NCBI RefSeq assembly: GCF_026239695.1
Contig: NZ_JAPIVS010000001.1
Span: 186,001 to 250,000 of the forward strand
Length of the DNA: 64,000 nt
Source of the DNA: Pedobacter sp. MC2016-15
GTDB taxonomy: Bacteria > Bacteroidota > Bacteroidia > Sphingobacteriales > Sphingobacteriaceae
Reading direction: 5' to 3'
The stretch's first letter is position 1; each line of letters starts with the position of its first letter. This document shows positions 9,027 to 18,818 of the stretch, one piece after another. A program made the translations under genes and the position numbers. Below the pieces are notes generated by a model, which made no database searches, was not told the origin of the DNA, and saw only the letters and a list, made by a program, of their open reading frames with translations.

Positions 9027-10346
9027 TTAAATTACCTTAGTTTTCCCTGGCATCGGAACGGGATACAAACCATTTTCATCCGGTAACAACTTTGGCTGCG
9101 CCGTCCAGCTCAACTGATCCGGCATCAGACTGTTGTCGGCCTTCAATGCCTCATCCCACTTAATTGTCTGTCCGGAATAAGTCGCATAGCGGCCAATTAT
9201 CGCGGTAAAACAACTCTTGGCAGCGCGTTCCGCATCCCAGAACTTATACTGTCCTTTGCTGATTGCCGCAAACAGTTCATCATGCTCCGTCTGGTAAGGG
9301 TTCGCATTTCCTTTGGAAGGATGACGGTACAGTTCCTTACCTGCATGGTCCCACAAAACACCCTGGTTGCCACCCGATAAGAACACTTTACCTTTTGTTC
9401 CCTGGAAGCTCTCATCCACCCTGTTGGCGGTGCCTTCAAAATGCCTGCACTGGCTGTGTATCACAGATCCATCAGCATAAGTTAATTCTACCGAATGGTT
9501 ATCATAGATCTCACCATAATCTTTTCCAGTTCTCCAAGCCCTGCTGCCGGTTCCCTGCACAGATACAGGGTATGAGCCTTTTACCCAGTTGGCAATATCT
9601 ATGTTATGAACATGCTGTTCTACTATATGGTCACCACAAAGCCAGTTAAAATAGTACCAGTTGCGCATCTGGTATTCCATTTCCGTCTGACTCGCCTGGC
9701 GTTTCTTTACCCATACACCACCACTGTTCCAGTAGACCTGTCCGGCAAAGACTTCCCCGATCGCTCCGTCTTCAATACGTTTTAAGGCCTCCCTGTAATT
9801 TGTCTGGTAACGGCGCTGCAGTCCCACCACCACATTCAGCTTTTTCTGCTTTGCAATTTCTGCGGCAGCAAGCACCCTCCTGATCCCTGGCGCATCCACT
9901 GCTACAGGTTTCTCCATAAAAATATGCTTACCCTGTTTCACAGCTTCCTCAAAATGCATCGGCCTGAAACCCGGAGGTGTAGTCAGCAGTACCACATCTG
10001 CCAGCGCAATCGCTTTCTGATAAGCGTCAAAACCTGTGAACTGGCGGTCTTTTGGTACATCTACCTTATTTTTAAATTTTTCCGAAAGCGCTTTGTAACT
10101 GCCGTCAAGACGGTCTTGAAAAGCATCGGCCATGGCCACAAGTTTCACATTTGCAGTAGTGCTCAGCGCCTGAAAAGCCGCCCCGGTACCACGGTCACCA
10201 CAGCCAATCAAAGCTATTCTGATCGTATCGTCGGCAGAGGAATGTCCTCCGGCAAAAGCAAATTGGTTTAAAAGCATCCCCCCTGCAAGTAAGGCAGAGG
10301 TCTTGATAAATTCACGTCGCTTGTCGTTAAGATTTTCAGTATTCAT
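9027..10346 (-). CDS. Gfo/Idh/MocA family oxidoreductase with twin-arginine leader
   Basis: A 439-residue member of the Gfo/Idh/MocA family. It begins with a twin-arginine-like leader (DKRREFIKTSALLAGG) and probably works in the periplasm. The dinucleotide-binding motif is RIALIGCGDRGTG and the family lysine lies in IFMEKPVAVD. The C-terminal half has YFNWLCGDHIVEQHVHNIDI, with the histidines typical of the substrate pocket in this subfamily. It is 31 bp upstream of the Hyi-like isomerase, a pairing seen in many Bacteroidota sugar loci. The likely role is oxidation or epimerisation of a glycoside imported or processed by the SusC/SusD system. It is clearly diverged from the genes at 2703 and 18819, so this is not recent duplication. 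Confidence 0.9.
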   Translation of the reverse strand: MNTENLNDKRREFIKTSALLAGGMLLNQFAFAGGHSSADDTIRIALIGCGDRGTGAAFQALSTTANVKLVAMADAFQDRLDGSYKALSEKFKNKVDVPKDRQFTGFDAYQKAIALADVVLLTTPPGFRPMHFEEAVKQGKHIFMEKPVAVDAPGIRRVLAAAEIAKQKKLNVVVGLQRRYQTNYREALKRIEDGAIGEVFAGQVYWNSGGVWVKKRQASQTEMEYQMRNWYYFNWLCGDHIVEQHVHNIDIANWVKGSYPVSVQGTGSRAWRTGKDYGEIYDNHSVELTYADGSVIHSQCRHFEGTANRVDESFQGTKGKVFLSGGNQGVLWDHAGKELYRHPSKGNANPYQTEHDELFAAISKGQYKFWDAERAAKSCFTAIIGRYATYSGQTIKWDEALKADNSLMPDQLSWTAQPKLLPDENGLYPVPMPGKTKVI

Positions 10347-10364
10347 ATCATTGAGTTTATAAGG

Positions 10365-11324
10365 TTAATAATCTGGGATGACCGGCTGGTCATAGTAGAC
10401 ATCTATTTCCGCTTTCGCAGGCGTCTTTGCCGGCCTTACCAGACGCATTCCGATGAACGGTGCTTCAGGGAACCACCAGTTGCTTTTCGGGATTTGCGGA
10501 TCCAGCTGTTTCCAGGCAGGGTCTGATGCCAGACGTGCTGCAGAACGGAGATCTTTCGCTTCGTCATCGTAACTGCCACCGCGGATCACATGAGCATATA
10601 GTTTCTCTGAAGGAGCTACAGGATTGAGGACAGCAGCCTTCGACTGCGCGTAAAATTCAGCCGAGTATTGATCATACGTCCATTCGGCAACATTTCCATA
10701 CAAATCAAAAATTCCCCATTGGTTAGGTTTCTTTTTTCCTGTTTCATGAGTTTTGCCTTCACTGTTTGCCTTATACCAGGCATAATCGCCCAGTTTTGCG
10801 GCATCACCAAAAGCAAATTCATCTGTAGATCCGGCACGGCAGGCATACTCCCATTCCGCTTCAGTTGGAAGACGATAAAATACTCCTGTTCTGGCATATA
10901 ACCACTTGCAATACTGAATGGCATTGTAATGCGTCATCGCCAGTGCGGGATGGTTTTCTTTGCCCATGCCAAAGGTCATATCCAGATAGGGTTTTGTAGG
11001 TCTTGTTACTGCATCAACCTCTGCCGGAATCTTTTCTGTACTATGGCTCAGCTCAAAATCTTTGTACAGAAAAGGCTCATACAAATCCCATGTCAGTTCA
11101 AACGTCGCCATCCAGAAAGCATCAAGCTTTACCGGATGTACCGGCTTTTCATCAGCTTTTCCTTTGGTACTGCCCATCTGGAATTCGCCTGCAGGAACAG
11201 CCTGCATCGTAAAACTCAGGGAAGTGCCTTTGATTTCCTGCCGATAAGACTCCAATTTCTGCTGTCCAGTACAGAAAAAGGAGTTTATCAGCAATGCGAA
11301 CGTTAATATTTCTTTCATCTTCAT
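10365..11324 (-). CDS. SUMF1/FGE-like protein, exported
   Basis: A 319-residue protein of the formylglycine-generating enzyme (SUMF1) fold. A hydrophobic leader (MKMKEILTFALLINSFFC) precedes the family blocks VPAGEFQMGSTKGKADEKPV, FWMATFELTWDLYEPF, RLPTEAEWEYACRAGS, WGIFDLYGNVAEWTYDQY and VIRGGSYDDEA. The paired cysteines used by true formylglycine-generating enzymes near the C-terminus are not visible (RSAARLASDPAW instead), and no sulfatase gene lies in the window. A catalytic role on sulfatases is therefore doubtful. SUMF1-fold proteins near Sus genes in Bacteroidota are common and largely uncharacterised. It sits between SusD and the Gfo/Idh gene, spaced 21 and 18 bp, so it is part of the same transcript. 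Confidence 0.85.
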   Translation of the reverse strand: MKMKEILTFALLINSFFCTGQQKLESYRQEIKGTSLSFTMQAVPAGEFQMGSTKGKADEKPVHPVKLDAFWMATFELTWDLYEPFLYKDFELSHSTEKIPAEVDAVTRPTKPYLDMTFGMGKENHPALAMTHYNAIQYCKWLYARTGVFYRLPTEAEWEYACRAGSTDEFAFGDAAKLGDYAWYKANSEGKTHETGKKKPNQWGIFDLYGNVAEWTYDQYSAEFYAQSKAAVLNPVAPSEKLYAHVIRGGSYDDEAKDLRSAARLASDPAWKQLDPQIPKSNWWFPEAPFIGMRLVRPAKTPAKAEIDVYYDQPVIPDY

Positions 11325-11345
11325 ATTTATGCCTAAAAGTTACGG

Positions 11346-13226
11346 TTAATATCCGGGATTTTGCTTCAGCTCTTTATTTCTGTTGATCTCATCACGGCTG
11401 AAAGGACGGAAATAAACCTTATCATCCCACCTGCGGTTTTCCTGTGCCGTTTCTGTAGTTGGTGTATAGGTATAATCATATACCGTCGGATCATATTTAT
11501 ACGGTGCCGACATAGTTTTTCCGGGTTTAAATTTACCCGTGATTTTGATATAGGTAGTCTTTCTGCCCAGCGTTTCGGGTGCAATCATCCAGCGGCGCGT
11601 GTCATGATAACGTTGTTCTTCATAGGCCATCTCTATGCGTCTTTCATGACGATACACATCCCTTAGGGCCGACTGAGAAGCGGCAGTCACAGCAGGCATT
11701 CCGGCTCTGAAACGGATACGGTTGAGCCAGAGTATGGCATTAGAAAGCTGGTTGAGCTCTATACTCGCCTCCACGTAGTTCAGCACTGCTTCGGTATATC
11801 TGAAAAATGGCCATGGCACAAACTGAGGCTGATTGGCATCAGCAATATTCGGGTCCGGATCAATAAATTTCTGCGTGTAATAACCTGTCCAGCTACCGTT
11901 CCAGTTTTCAATGGAGCTTCCACGGGTATCCAGCCCCTGAACAGTAATCACGTTGCTGCCTTCCTGCAGGTCGTAAGCACCGGTTTGTATTTGATTGGCC
12001 GGATCCACATTGCCAGACACCTTATCACGCGGTTTCCAGCCTGCACCATCATATAGAATCGTCGCGTAAAAACGGGGATCACGGTTCTGATACGGTGCAG
12101 CCTTTTGTGCTGCATTAGTCCAGCTAAAAGCTGAACCATCAGTCATTTCATAGTCGTCCACCAGCAGGCCGATCGGCGTATTTCCTGCCCAGTTGTGATA
12201 GCCATTAGGCCCGTTCGCTCGTCCATAACGCATATCGCTGAGGTCAATAAAGTACCTGCCCAGAATCAATTCTGAAGCTGCTGCGGCATCCACTCCCGGC
12301 GCTTTGCTGCCTCCCCCCATCGCAATACTTTTATAGTTTGCACGTCCATCTGCTGCGGATGCCGGGGCACCCAGGTTCAGCTTGTAGCCTAATCCGGCAT
12401 CAATCACCGCTTTGGATGCATCAAGGGCGGCTCTCCAGCGTGCAGTACGGTCGCCACTCAGGTAACCCAGATATTCCGGATTGGCAAAACCGGAAATCAC
12501 CGCCGACTTCGATTTTGCTGTCGGTACATCATGCAGATCACTCGCTGCATAGAGCAGCACACGCGATTTGAGAGCCATTGCAGCCAGTGAGGAGGTGCGA
12601 CCTGAAGGGAGCGTCTTGCCCTGTAGTTTGGTAATAGCTTCATCGCAATCTTTCACGATCTGGGTAATACATTCTTCATAAGTTGATCGTTTCACTGAGA
12701 AGTTATCATCCAGCGCATAACTTTTTAGAATCAGTGGTACGCTGCCCATAAAACGCACCAGCTGCTGGTAATAATAAGCCCTGAGAAAATAGGCCTCGCC
12801 CAATAGCTGATCCCTGAGCTGCTCATTGCTGATCCCGTTTTCTGTTCCCGAAAGTTTTTCAATAGTGATATTGCAGGCGCGGATCCTGTTATACATGAGA
12901 TTGTAACTCCAGGAATCATTTACCCAGCCCAATGTAGTGGGATTAATGGTACCCGCATTCACCAGGTCGATCCCCCTGTTGGGATGCGTAAATAACGATT
13001 CGTCTGAAACTGAAGACAGCATCTCTTCTGAGAAGCCTCCCAGGCTAAAGCCATTGTAAATATCTGTTACAAAAGCCTGAGCGAGTGCCGGATCATTCCA
13101 TACGAGTTCAGACTCAATCTGATCGGGCGGCGTAACGGCAAGGAAATCCTTTTTACAACTCAGCACAGTCAGTATGACAATGATGAGGCAGAGGTAGTTA
13201 TATTTCTTGTTCATCTCTTTATACAT
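11346..13226 (-). CDS. SusD/RagB family outer-membrane nutrient-binding lipoprotein
   Basis: A 626-residue SusD-like surface lipoprotein that binds glycans and forms a lid on its SusC partner. The lipobox LSCKK places the lipid-modified cysteine at residue 24. The N-terminal SusD domain shows LLGEAYFLRAYYYQQLVRFM, and the C-terminal part shows YRHERRIEMAYEEQRYHDTRRW and ENRRWDDKVYFRPFSRDEINRN, all typical. The ATG at 13226 overlaps the SusC stop as TAATG, giving translational coupling; an ATG four codons later (MNKKYN) is an equally good start because it makes a shorter leader. Length is slightly above the usual 500-600. It is the second gene of the SusC-SusD core. Confidence 0.95.
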   Translation of the reverse strand: MYKEMNKKYNYLCLIIVILTVLSCKKDFLAVTPPDQIESELVWNDPALAQAFVTDIYNGFSLGGFSEEMLSSVSDESLFTHPNRGIDLVNAGTINPTTLGWVNDSWSYNLMYNRIRACNITIEKLSGTENGISNEQLRDQLLGEAYFLRAYYYQQLVRFMGSVPLILKSYALDDNFSVKRSTYEECITQIVKDCDEAITKLQGKTLPSGRTSSLAAMALKSRVLLYAASDLHDVPTAKSKSAVISGFANPEYLGYLSGDRTARWRAALDASKAVIDAGLGYKLNLGAPASAADGRANYKSIAMGGGSKAPGVDAAAASELILGRYFIDLSDMRYGRANGPNGYHNWAGNTPIGLLVDDYEMTDGSAFSWTNAAQKAAPYQNRDPRFYATILYDGAGWKPRDKVSGNVDPANQIQTGAYDLQEGSNVITVQGLDTRGSSIENWNGSWTGYYTQKFIDPDPNIADANQPQFVPWPFFRYTEAVLNYVEASIELNQLSNAILWLNRIRFRAGMPAVTAASQSALRDVYRHERRIEMAYEEQRYHDTRRWMIAPETLGRKTTYIKITGKFKPGKTMSAPYKYDPTVYDYTYTPTTETAQENRRWDDKVYFRPFSRDEINRNKELKQNPGY

Positions 13227-16200
13227 TAGAAAGTTGCTTTAATTCCTGAATTGATCACACGTGCCTGTGGATAGTACTGGGCACTTGAATTGGTAGATTC
13301 AGGATCCCAGATCTTGATTTTATCGAACGTAAACAGGTTGAGCCCGTTGGCGTAGATTCTCAGGGCGGAAAGACCTATCTTTTTACAGATATCTACTGGC
13401 AATGTATAGCCAAGTTCCACATTCTTCACCCGGATATAGTTATTGTTACGGATCCAGTAAGTGTTGTTTCCTGCGATATTCAAATCGGTAAAATACGTCT
13501 GTCCACGATTAGAGAGCCGCGGATATTCACTACTTGGGTTGTCGATGGTCCACCTGTTGCGGTACGACCACTCGAGGAAGTTCCCGATATCACCGGATTC
13601 TGTAAGTCCTACGCTTTGTACACCACCTGTAGCAACCTGGATCAGGGCAGACAAGTCGAAGTTCTTGTACTGCAGGCTCAGGTTAAAGCCACCGGTAAAC
13701 GTTGGAGTGTTGGTTCTGTCCAGTCTCACCTGGTCATCACCATTGATCTGTCCATCCCCGTTGATATCCTCAAACTTCATGTCTCCCGGCAAAAGCTTTC
13801 CTGTAAAGGCGCTGTAATTAATCGTATTAGCATTAATTTCTGCCTGATCCTTAAATACCCCTGCATACTTATATACGAGTCCGGTACCGGTTGGCATACC
13901 TGTAGAGCGCTGCCATTCCGGGGCACCCGGGGTTTCATCCCAGAAAATAATCTTGTTTTTGGCATAACCACCGTTTACACTCACGCTGTAGGTCATTTCT
14001 CCTACTTTGTCACTGTATCCCAGTTTAAACTCAAAACCCTTATTGTTCACCTTTCCCAGGTTTACCGGCGGCAGTTTATCTGTTATTCCGGAGCTGCCCG
14101 GAACAGAATTGGCGCGGCTGATGAGGATTTTTGTCCTTTTGTTTTCAAAATAATCAAACTCCAGGTTCAGTTTGCTGCCCAGGAAAGAGGCATCTAAACC
14201 GATGTTCGCATTGTTTGCAACCTCCCATCCAAACGCAAGATTGGGCACCCGGCTCTCACGCAGGGTTGGTGTCTGCTGATTGTTGGTTACATAGTTGCCA
14301 AACCCGATAGTGCTCAGGTACTGATACTCTGCCAGGGCATCTCCAAAATAGGCCTCTGCCCCCATTTGCCCCCATGATGCACGGATCTTCAGGTTATCTA
14401 CAAACTTCACATTGTCTTTGAAGAAGCTCTCTTCAGAGATACGCCATCCCGCAGATACACCCGGGAAGAATCCAAAGCGTTTATCCTCCGGGAAAATATA
14501 GGAGCCGTCAGCCCGCCACAGAAATTCTGCAAGGTACTTTTCTTTGTAGTTATAACCCACTCTGCCAAAATAACTTAAGCGTGCTCTCTTGTAGAGATTA
14601 TACGTGTCATTTGAAGGATTTGTGATGGTTTGCTCCTTATCACTTCCTGCAAGTAATTCCTGCAGAGCTGTAGAAAGAAAATATCTGCGAGAGGCGGCAA
14701 AAGCATCATTATCCACTGTTTCCCGTGTTACGCCTGCCATTAAGGCCAGGTTATGCTCGCCAATCTTTTTGTCGTAGTTGATCATTCCCATCAGGTTCAC
14801 TGCCAGCTGGTCACCGGCAGTCTCAGATAAGCTGGCATCAGTACGCTGTGAGCGCACAGAGCCGGTAAGCACCGGTGTTACGCCATCGGCCTCGAACGAC
14901 TTTTTATCCCAGTAATATAAAGTCCAGGGTGTTTGCCAGTTTTTCTGCCTGCCTGCGAATTTATCGATAGCAGCAGTTCCGGTAACCTTCAGGCCATCCA
15001 CTCCCGGCACTCTGATCTCTATTTTACCGGTCGACTGAAAGTAGTCTCTCCTGTCCCTGTTGTATCCCGTAAGGTCAGTAGTAATCACGTAGGGGTTAAA
15101 TCCATACTCAATATCCGGTCCCGGTAATCCATTGGGCCAAACCTCCGGTTCTGTCGGTTTTCCACGCATGAGCATCCTGAAGATATCTGCTGCCGCAACT
15201 GTCGGGTAGTTCCTTACCTCTTCACGGGCAGTAATCCCAAGGCTGGCAGTCACATACTTGCTCAGGTTAGTCTCCAGGTTTACACGCAGATCATACTGTT
15301 TGTAACCGGTGGCAGATTTCTCATAATATCCATCCTGATCAAGGTATCCCATGGAAATCAGGTATTTGATATTTTCTGCACCTCCGTTTATCTGCAGATT
15401 ATGCCGCTGTTGTGGCGACCAGGTTTTTAGGGTCGTACCAAACCAGTCGGTATTGGGATAGCGCAAAGGATCAGATCCATCCCGCAGTTTCTGCAGTTCA
15501 TCAGGGCGATAGGCCGGGCTGATGACATTACCATTGTCTGGGCGGGTATAAGCACCGGTATTTTTGAAAGTTTGCCAGGCGCTGTTCCATTGGTCAGTGG
15601 GTAAGTCGGCCCCAAAGATTTTTAGCTCATTCAGGATCTCCGCATATTGTGAAGAGCTCGACATCTTGGGCGTTCTCGTTGGCTGCTGCAGCCCATAGCT
15701 AAACTCATAGGATAACATGGGTTTGCCGGATTTCCCCTGTTTCGTAGTGATGAGTATGACCCCATTGGCAGCCCGCGATCCATAGATTGCCGCTGATGCA
15801 TCTTTTAACACTGAAACGCTCTCCACATCATTGGGATTAATCCGGTCAAGTCCCCCGGCACGGTTGGGTACTCCGTCAATCACGATCAGTGCATTGTTAT
15901 TTCCCAGAGAGTTCACCCCACGGATACGGATGGTAGATCCATCATAACCGGGCTCTCCGCTGCTCTGCATCGCCGTTACACCTGGTAGACGACCCGCCAG
16001 GGAATTGGATAAGTTAGCTGTAGGCGTTTTTGCCAGTTCCGTACCTTTTACAGCAGTAACTGCTCCGGATACTACAGCTTTTTTCTGTGTTCCATATCCC
16101 ACCACAACAATTTCCGAGAGTGCCTGACTGTTTTCAACGAGTTTCACATTGATAGCCGTCTGTCCGTTCACAGGAATCTCCTGTGTAACATAGCCCATGA

Positions 16201-16738
16201 ATGAAAAAACGAGTGTGCTGTTGTCAGGTACTTTGAGGCTGAATTTACCATTGGCATCGGTGCTGATGGCCATTGGAGCATTTTTCACCTTTACACTCAC
16301 TCCTGGTAGTCCCTGCCCTTTGGCATCGGTAACGGTTCCGCGTACCACTACATCGGCAGCCATAGCAGTTTTCGGGCGGATGACTACAAGGCCATCTTCC
16401 AGTACCTGAAATTTCAGCTCAGTATCTTTAAGCAGAAATTCAAGCGCATCTGATACCAGTATCTCCCGGTTAACCAGTGTGATCATCTTATGATCTGGCA
16501 GGTCCTCCTCACTATAAAGCAGGCGAAAGGCCCCTTTACTCTCGAGGCTGGTCAATGCCTCACGGAGTTTAACCTGCCGGAACTCTACATTTACTTTTTT
16601 GAATTGAGAATAGCCTGCCGCAGAAACCTGCAGACAGCCTACAAACGACAAAGCGAAGATCCAGTTTAACATCAATAATAGCTTTTTTGTGGAAAATCGG
16701 ATGCATAGGCTAGCATTGAACAATCCCTTTTTTTTCAT
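13226..16738 (-). CDS. SusC/RagA family TonB-linked outer-membrane transporter with STN domain
   Basis: A 1170-residue TonB-dependent transporter for glycan import. Order of parts: leader (about 1-40), an STN (secretin/TonB short N-terminal) domain at about 50-115 (REALTSLESKGAFRLLYSEE), a carboxypeptidase-like domain at about 130-200 (GTVTDAKGQGLPGVSVKVKN), the SusC signature SEIVVVGYGTQKKAVVSGAV, a plug with VLKDASAAIYGSRAANGVIL, and a beta-barrel ending in an aromatic residue (KATF). The STN domain marks transporters that signal to a FecR anti-sigma factor, and a FecR plus ECF sigma gene lies directly upstream on the same strand. A small inverted repeat (16775-16790) and a terminator-like hairpin (16803-16836) separate it from fecR, so it may have its own sigma-dependent promoter. 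Confidence 0.96.
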   Translation of the reverse strand: MKKKGLFNASLCIRFSTKKLLLMLNWIFALSFVGCLQVSAAGYSQFKKVNVEFRQVKLREALTSLESKGAFRLLYSEEDLPDHKMITLVNREILVSDALEFLLKDTELKFQVLEDGLVVIRPKTAMAADVVVRGTVTDAKGQGLPGVSVKVKNAPMAISTDANGKFSLKVPDNSTLVFSFMGYVTQEIPVNGQTAINVKLVENSQALSEIVVVGYGTQKKAVVSGAVTAVKGTELAKTPTANLSNSLAGRLPGVTAMQSSGEPGYDGSTIRIRGVNSLGNNNALIVIDGVPNRAGGLDRINPNDVESVSVLKDASAAIYGSRAANGVILITTKQGKSGKPMLSYEFSYGLQQPTRTPKMSSSSQYAEILNELKIFGADLPTDQWNSAWQTFKNTGAYTRPDNGNVISPAYRPDELQKLRDGSDPLRYPNTDWFGTTLKTWSPQQRHNLQINGGAENIKYLISMGYLDQDGYYEKSATGYKQYDLRVNLETNLSKYVTASLGITAREEVRNYPTVAAADIFRMLMRGKPTEPEVWPNGLPGPDIEYGFNPYVITTDLTGYNRDRRDYFQSTGKIEIRVPGVDGLKVTGTAAIDKFAGRQKNWQTPWTLYYWDKKSFEADGVTPVLTGSVRSQRTDASLSETAGDQLAVNLMGMINYDKKIGEHNLALMAGVTRETVDNDAFAASRRYFLSTALQELLAGSDKEQTITNPSNDTYNLYKRARLSYFGRVGYNYKEKYLAEFLWRADGSYIFPEDKRFGFFPGVSAGWRISEESFFKDNVKFVDNLKIRASWGQMGAEAYFGDALAEYQYLSTIGFGNYVTNNQQTPTLRESRVPNLAFGWEVANNANIGLDASFLGSKLNLEFDYFENKRTKILISRANSVPGSSGITDKLPPVNLGKVNNKGFEFKLGYSDKVGEMTYSVSVNGGYAKNKIIFWDETPGAPEWQRSTGMPTGTGLVYKYAGVFKDQAEINANTINYSAFTGKLLPGDMKFEDINGDGQINGDDQVRLDRTNTPTFTGGFNLSLQYKNFDLSALIQVATGGVQSVGLTESGDIGNFLEWSYRNRWTIDNPSSEYPRLSNRGQTYFTDLNIAGNNTYWIRNNNYIRVKNVELGYTLPVDICKKIGLSALRIYANGLNLFTFDKIKIWDPESTNSSAQYYPQARVINSGIKATF

Positions 16739-16802
16739 AGATTTGGTCTTTTCAAAGTTTAGAAATCTGATAATGATAGTTTTAACTATCTTTTGAAGGT
16801 TG

Positions 16803-16836
16803 AAAGGGGAAGAATGTTGGTCGCATTCTCCCCTTT
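16803..16836. terminator. Terminator-like hairpin between fecR and susC
   Basis: The arms AAAGGGGAAGAATG (16803-16816) and CATTCTCCCCTTT (16824-16836) pair around a 7-nt loop with one bulge. On the plus strand a T-run follows directly; on the minus strand, the coding direction here, the tail is TTTC and weaker. It overlaps the last fecR codons by nothing and leaves susC about 65 bp downstream, so partial termination between regulator and transporter genes is plausible. Confidence 0.5.
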
Positions 16837-16837
16837 T

Positions 16838-17896
16838 TTAGTAAATGGTCAAGTCATGGGCGGTAAGTTTAAAGGTGAATGGTTTAATCAACTGCATCGC
16901 CGTTAAGGCTTCAGTAATATTTTCTTTGGTAAACACACCAGTAAATCTGTAGGAACTGGTGACAGCGGATTCCATATTAATTTTGATGTTAAACCAGCGT
17001 TCCATCCTGGGTTTCAACTCATGAAAGGACTCATTTTTAAATACCAGCCTGTTATCTTTCCAGGATGTTTCTTCAATGTATTCGGCATGGCCGATGGTTA
17101 CCGGCCTGACATGGTTGATCAGTATCAGGTTTTTTTTTGCTCTTCTTAAGCCTTTACTATGGTGCTGGGGATCTTCAGAAAATTCAAATTTCTCTGAAGG
17201 ACTTAAAATCACCTTCTGATCTGCATTCCCGTTCACATACATTTCGATCGAGCCACGCAGCAGTGTAGTTTTAGATGTCCGCTCTTCGGGATAAGCCTGC
17301 ACATTAAAAGCGGTTCCGAGCACTTTCACAGAGATCTTCTCTGTACGCACAATAAAGGGCTTGCCCTCACGGTGTTTTACATCGAAAAAAGCTTCGCCTG
17401 ACAAATATACCTTGCGGTTGCGGTGATGGTTGAAATTGGATTTGTAAGAGAGCTGGCTCCCGGCATTCAGCCAGACCAAAGTGCTGTCAGGCAGCATAAA
17501 CTGTTTGCGTATCCCCTTGCCGGCAGCAATCTGAATAAGGGTATCTTCCTTCCTGCTGATATTCCACCAGGCAAAGCTGAGCAGAATGATCACCACAAGA
17601 CCTGCAACAAGAGTAATGGAATTGATACTTCGCCGTTTAGAACCTGTAAAAGGCTCTTCCTCTTCCCGGTCGAAATCATGCTGATACTTGAGCTGGTGTA
17701 ATAACCAGGCCTGATCCACATTGGGTAGATCCTCCGAACTGCCCCCTGCCGTCTCCCAGATCTCCTTCAGGATTTCCTCATAGTAAACCCCATCCGGATA
17801 CTTTGAAATCAGTTCTTGCAACTGCTCCAGTTCCTCGGGCGTAGCTTCACCAGCCATTTTACGGGCTAATAATTCTATGATTCTATTGGTGTCCAT
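16838..17896 (-). CDS. FecR family anti-sigma factor
   Basis: A FecR-type membrane anti-sigma factor of about 352 residues starting at MDTNRIIELL; an in-frame ATG four codons upstream (17908) is possible but adds only LHV-type residues. The cytoplasmic part (about 1-90) has the sigma-binding helices (ELLARKMAGEATPEELEQLQ). A single membrane segment follows (SITLVAGLVVIILLSFAWW), then the periplasmic FecR domain (GKGIRKQFMLPDSTLVWLNA; LSGEAFFDVKH) and a C-terminal DUF4974 domain (ITEALTAMQLIKPFTFKL) thought to contact the STN domain of the transporter. It lies between the ECF sigma gene and susC and would release the sigma factor when substrate binds SusC. Confidence 0.94.
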   Translation of the reverse strand: MDTNRIIELLARKMAGEATPEELEQLQELISKYPDGVYYEEILKEIWETAGGSSEDLPNVDQAWLLHQLKYQHDFDREEEEPFTGSKRRSINSITLVAGLVVIILLSFAWWNISRKEDTLIQIAAGKGIRKQFMLPDSTLVWLNAGSQLSYKSNFNHHRNRKVYLSGEAFFDVKHREGKPFIVRTEKISVKVLGTAFNVQAYPEERTSKTTLLRGSIEMYVNGNADQKVILSPSEKFEFSEDPQHHSKGLRRAKKNLILINHVRPVTIGHAEYIEETSWKDNRLVFKNESFHELKPRMERWFNIKINMESAVTSSYRFTGVFTKENITEALTAMQLIKPFTFKLTAHDLTIY

Positions 17897-18019
17897 TACA
17901 TGCAGCAATAAAAGTTTATATTGGTTTTATGTATAGGACAAGATGTTCCGGAAAATTCCCTAGAACTATTTTAAAAAAAACACTTTAAACAGAAAGGTTT
18001 ATCAAAAACCTGAGGAGGT

Positions 18020-18586
18020 TCACATCAGCTTAAACTCTTTTTTGAGAATTGATGTCAGTTTTTTTACGGCGATCACCAGATGGGCATCTACGGTTTTCAC
18101 AGATATGTTCAGGATCTCCGCCGTTTCCCTGTAACTGAGCCCATCTTCCTTAATCAGTTTAAACACCAGTTTACAGCGGTTGGGCAGCGACTGGGTGGCG
18201 TTCTCCAGTTTCTGCCTGAGTTCTCCATTGATCAGTAATTGTTCCGGATTCAGCGTGTCCAGAACGATGTCCAGCTTCACATCGTCCAGCGACAGCAATT
18301 GCTGTCTGGAGCCTTTATTCAAAAGATTTAGTGATAAGTTTTTGGCAATGACAAAAGTATACACCCTGATATTTTGTATCTCCGTCAGTTTGCCGCGGTT
18401 TCGCCAGAGGGTGATCATCACATCATTTGCCGTCTCTTCTGCCAGTTCTCTTGACTTCAGTAAACAATAGCAAAACCTGTAAAGTGAAGGATATAATATC
18501 CCGAACAGTTGTCTGTAGGCATTCTCGCTACTGTACAAAGTGATATGGCTGATCAATTTAGCCAGGTCTGGCAGAGGTGTAGACAT
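18020..18586 (-). CDS. ECF-type RNA polymerase sigma-70 factor
   Basis: A 188-residue extracytoplasmic-function sigma factor. Region 2 is visible at about 20-90 (FCYCLLKSRELAEETANDVM) and region 4 at about 125-180 with the helix-turn-helix GLSYRETAEILNISVKTVDA. It is first in the minus-strand order sigma-fecR-susC-susD, the standard arrangement for Bacteroidota cell-surface signalling. It should direct transcription of the downstream susC operon once freed from FecR. A TAAATTTG box lies upstream on the minus strand but no well-spaced TTG was found, so its promoter is not assigned. The region is shared with the divergent Gfo/Idh gene at 18819. Confidence 0.94.
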   Translation of the reverse strand: MSTPLPDLAKLISHITLYSSENAYRQLFGILYPSLYRFCYCLLKSRELAEETANDVMITLWRNRGKLTEIQNIRVYTFVIAKNLSLNLLNKGSRQQLLSLDDVKLDIVLDTLNPEQLLINGELRQKLENATQSLPNRCKLVFKLIKEDGLSYRETAEILNISVKTVDAHLVIAVKKLTSILKKEFKLM

Positions 18587-18818
18587 CGGTAAATATTTGG
18601 TATAATCAAATTTAACAATTTAACTACGACAACCTAATTTCTAATCAAATAAATAATCAACATATTATCCACAGCTCTTTTAGTTAATACGAATAGGATT
18701 AAACCCGGATCATTATGTTATCAGCTAATCATTATTTCATATTATCTGAAACCAATCTGAAATTCAGTTTGTTACATCTCAGACCAAATACATCTCCCTT
18801 TAACGCAAATTCATTTAT

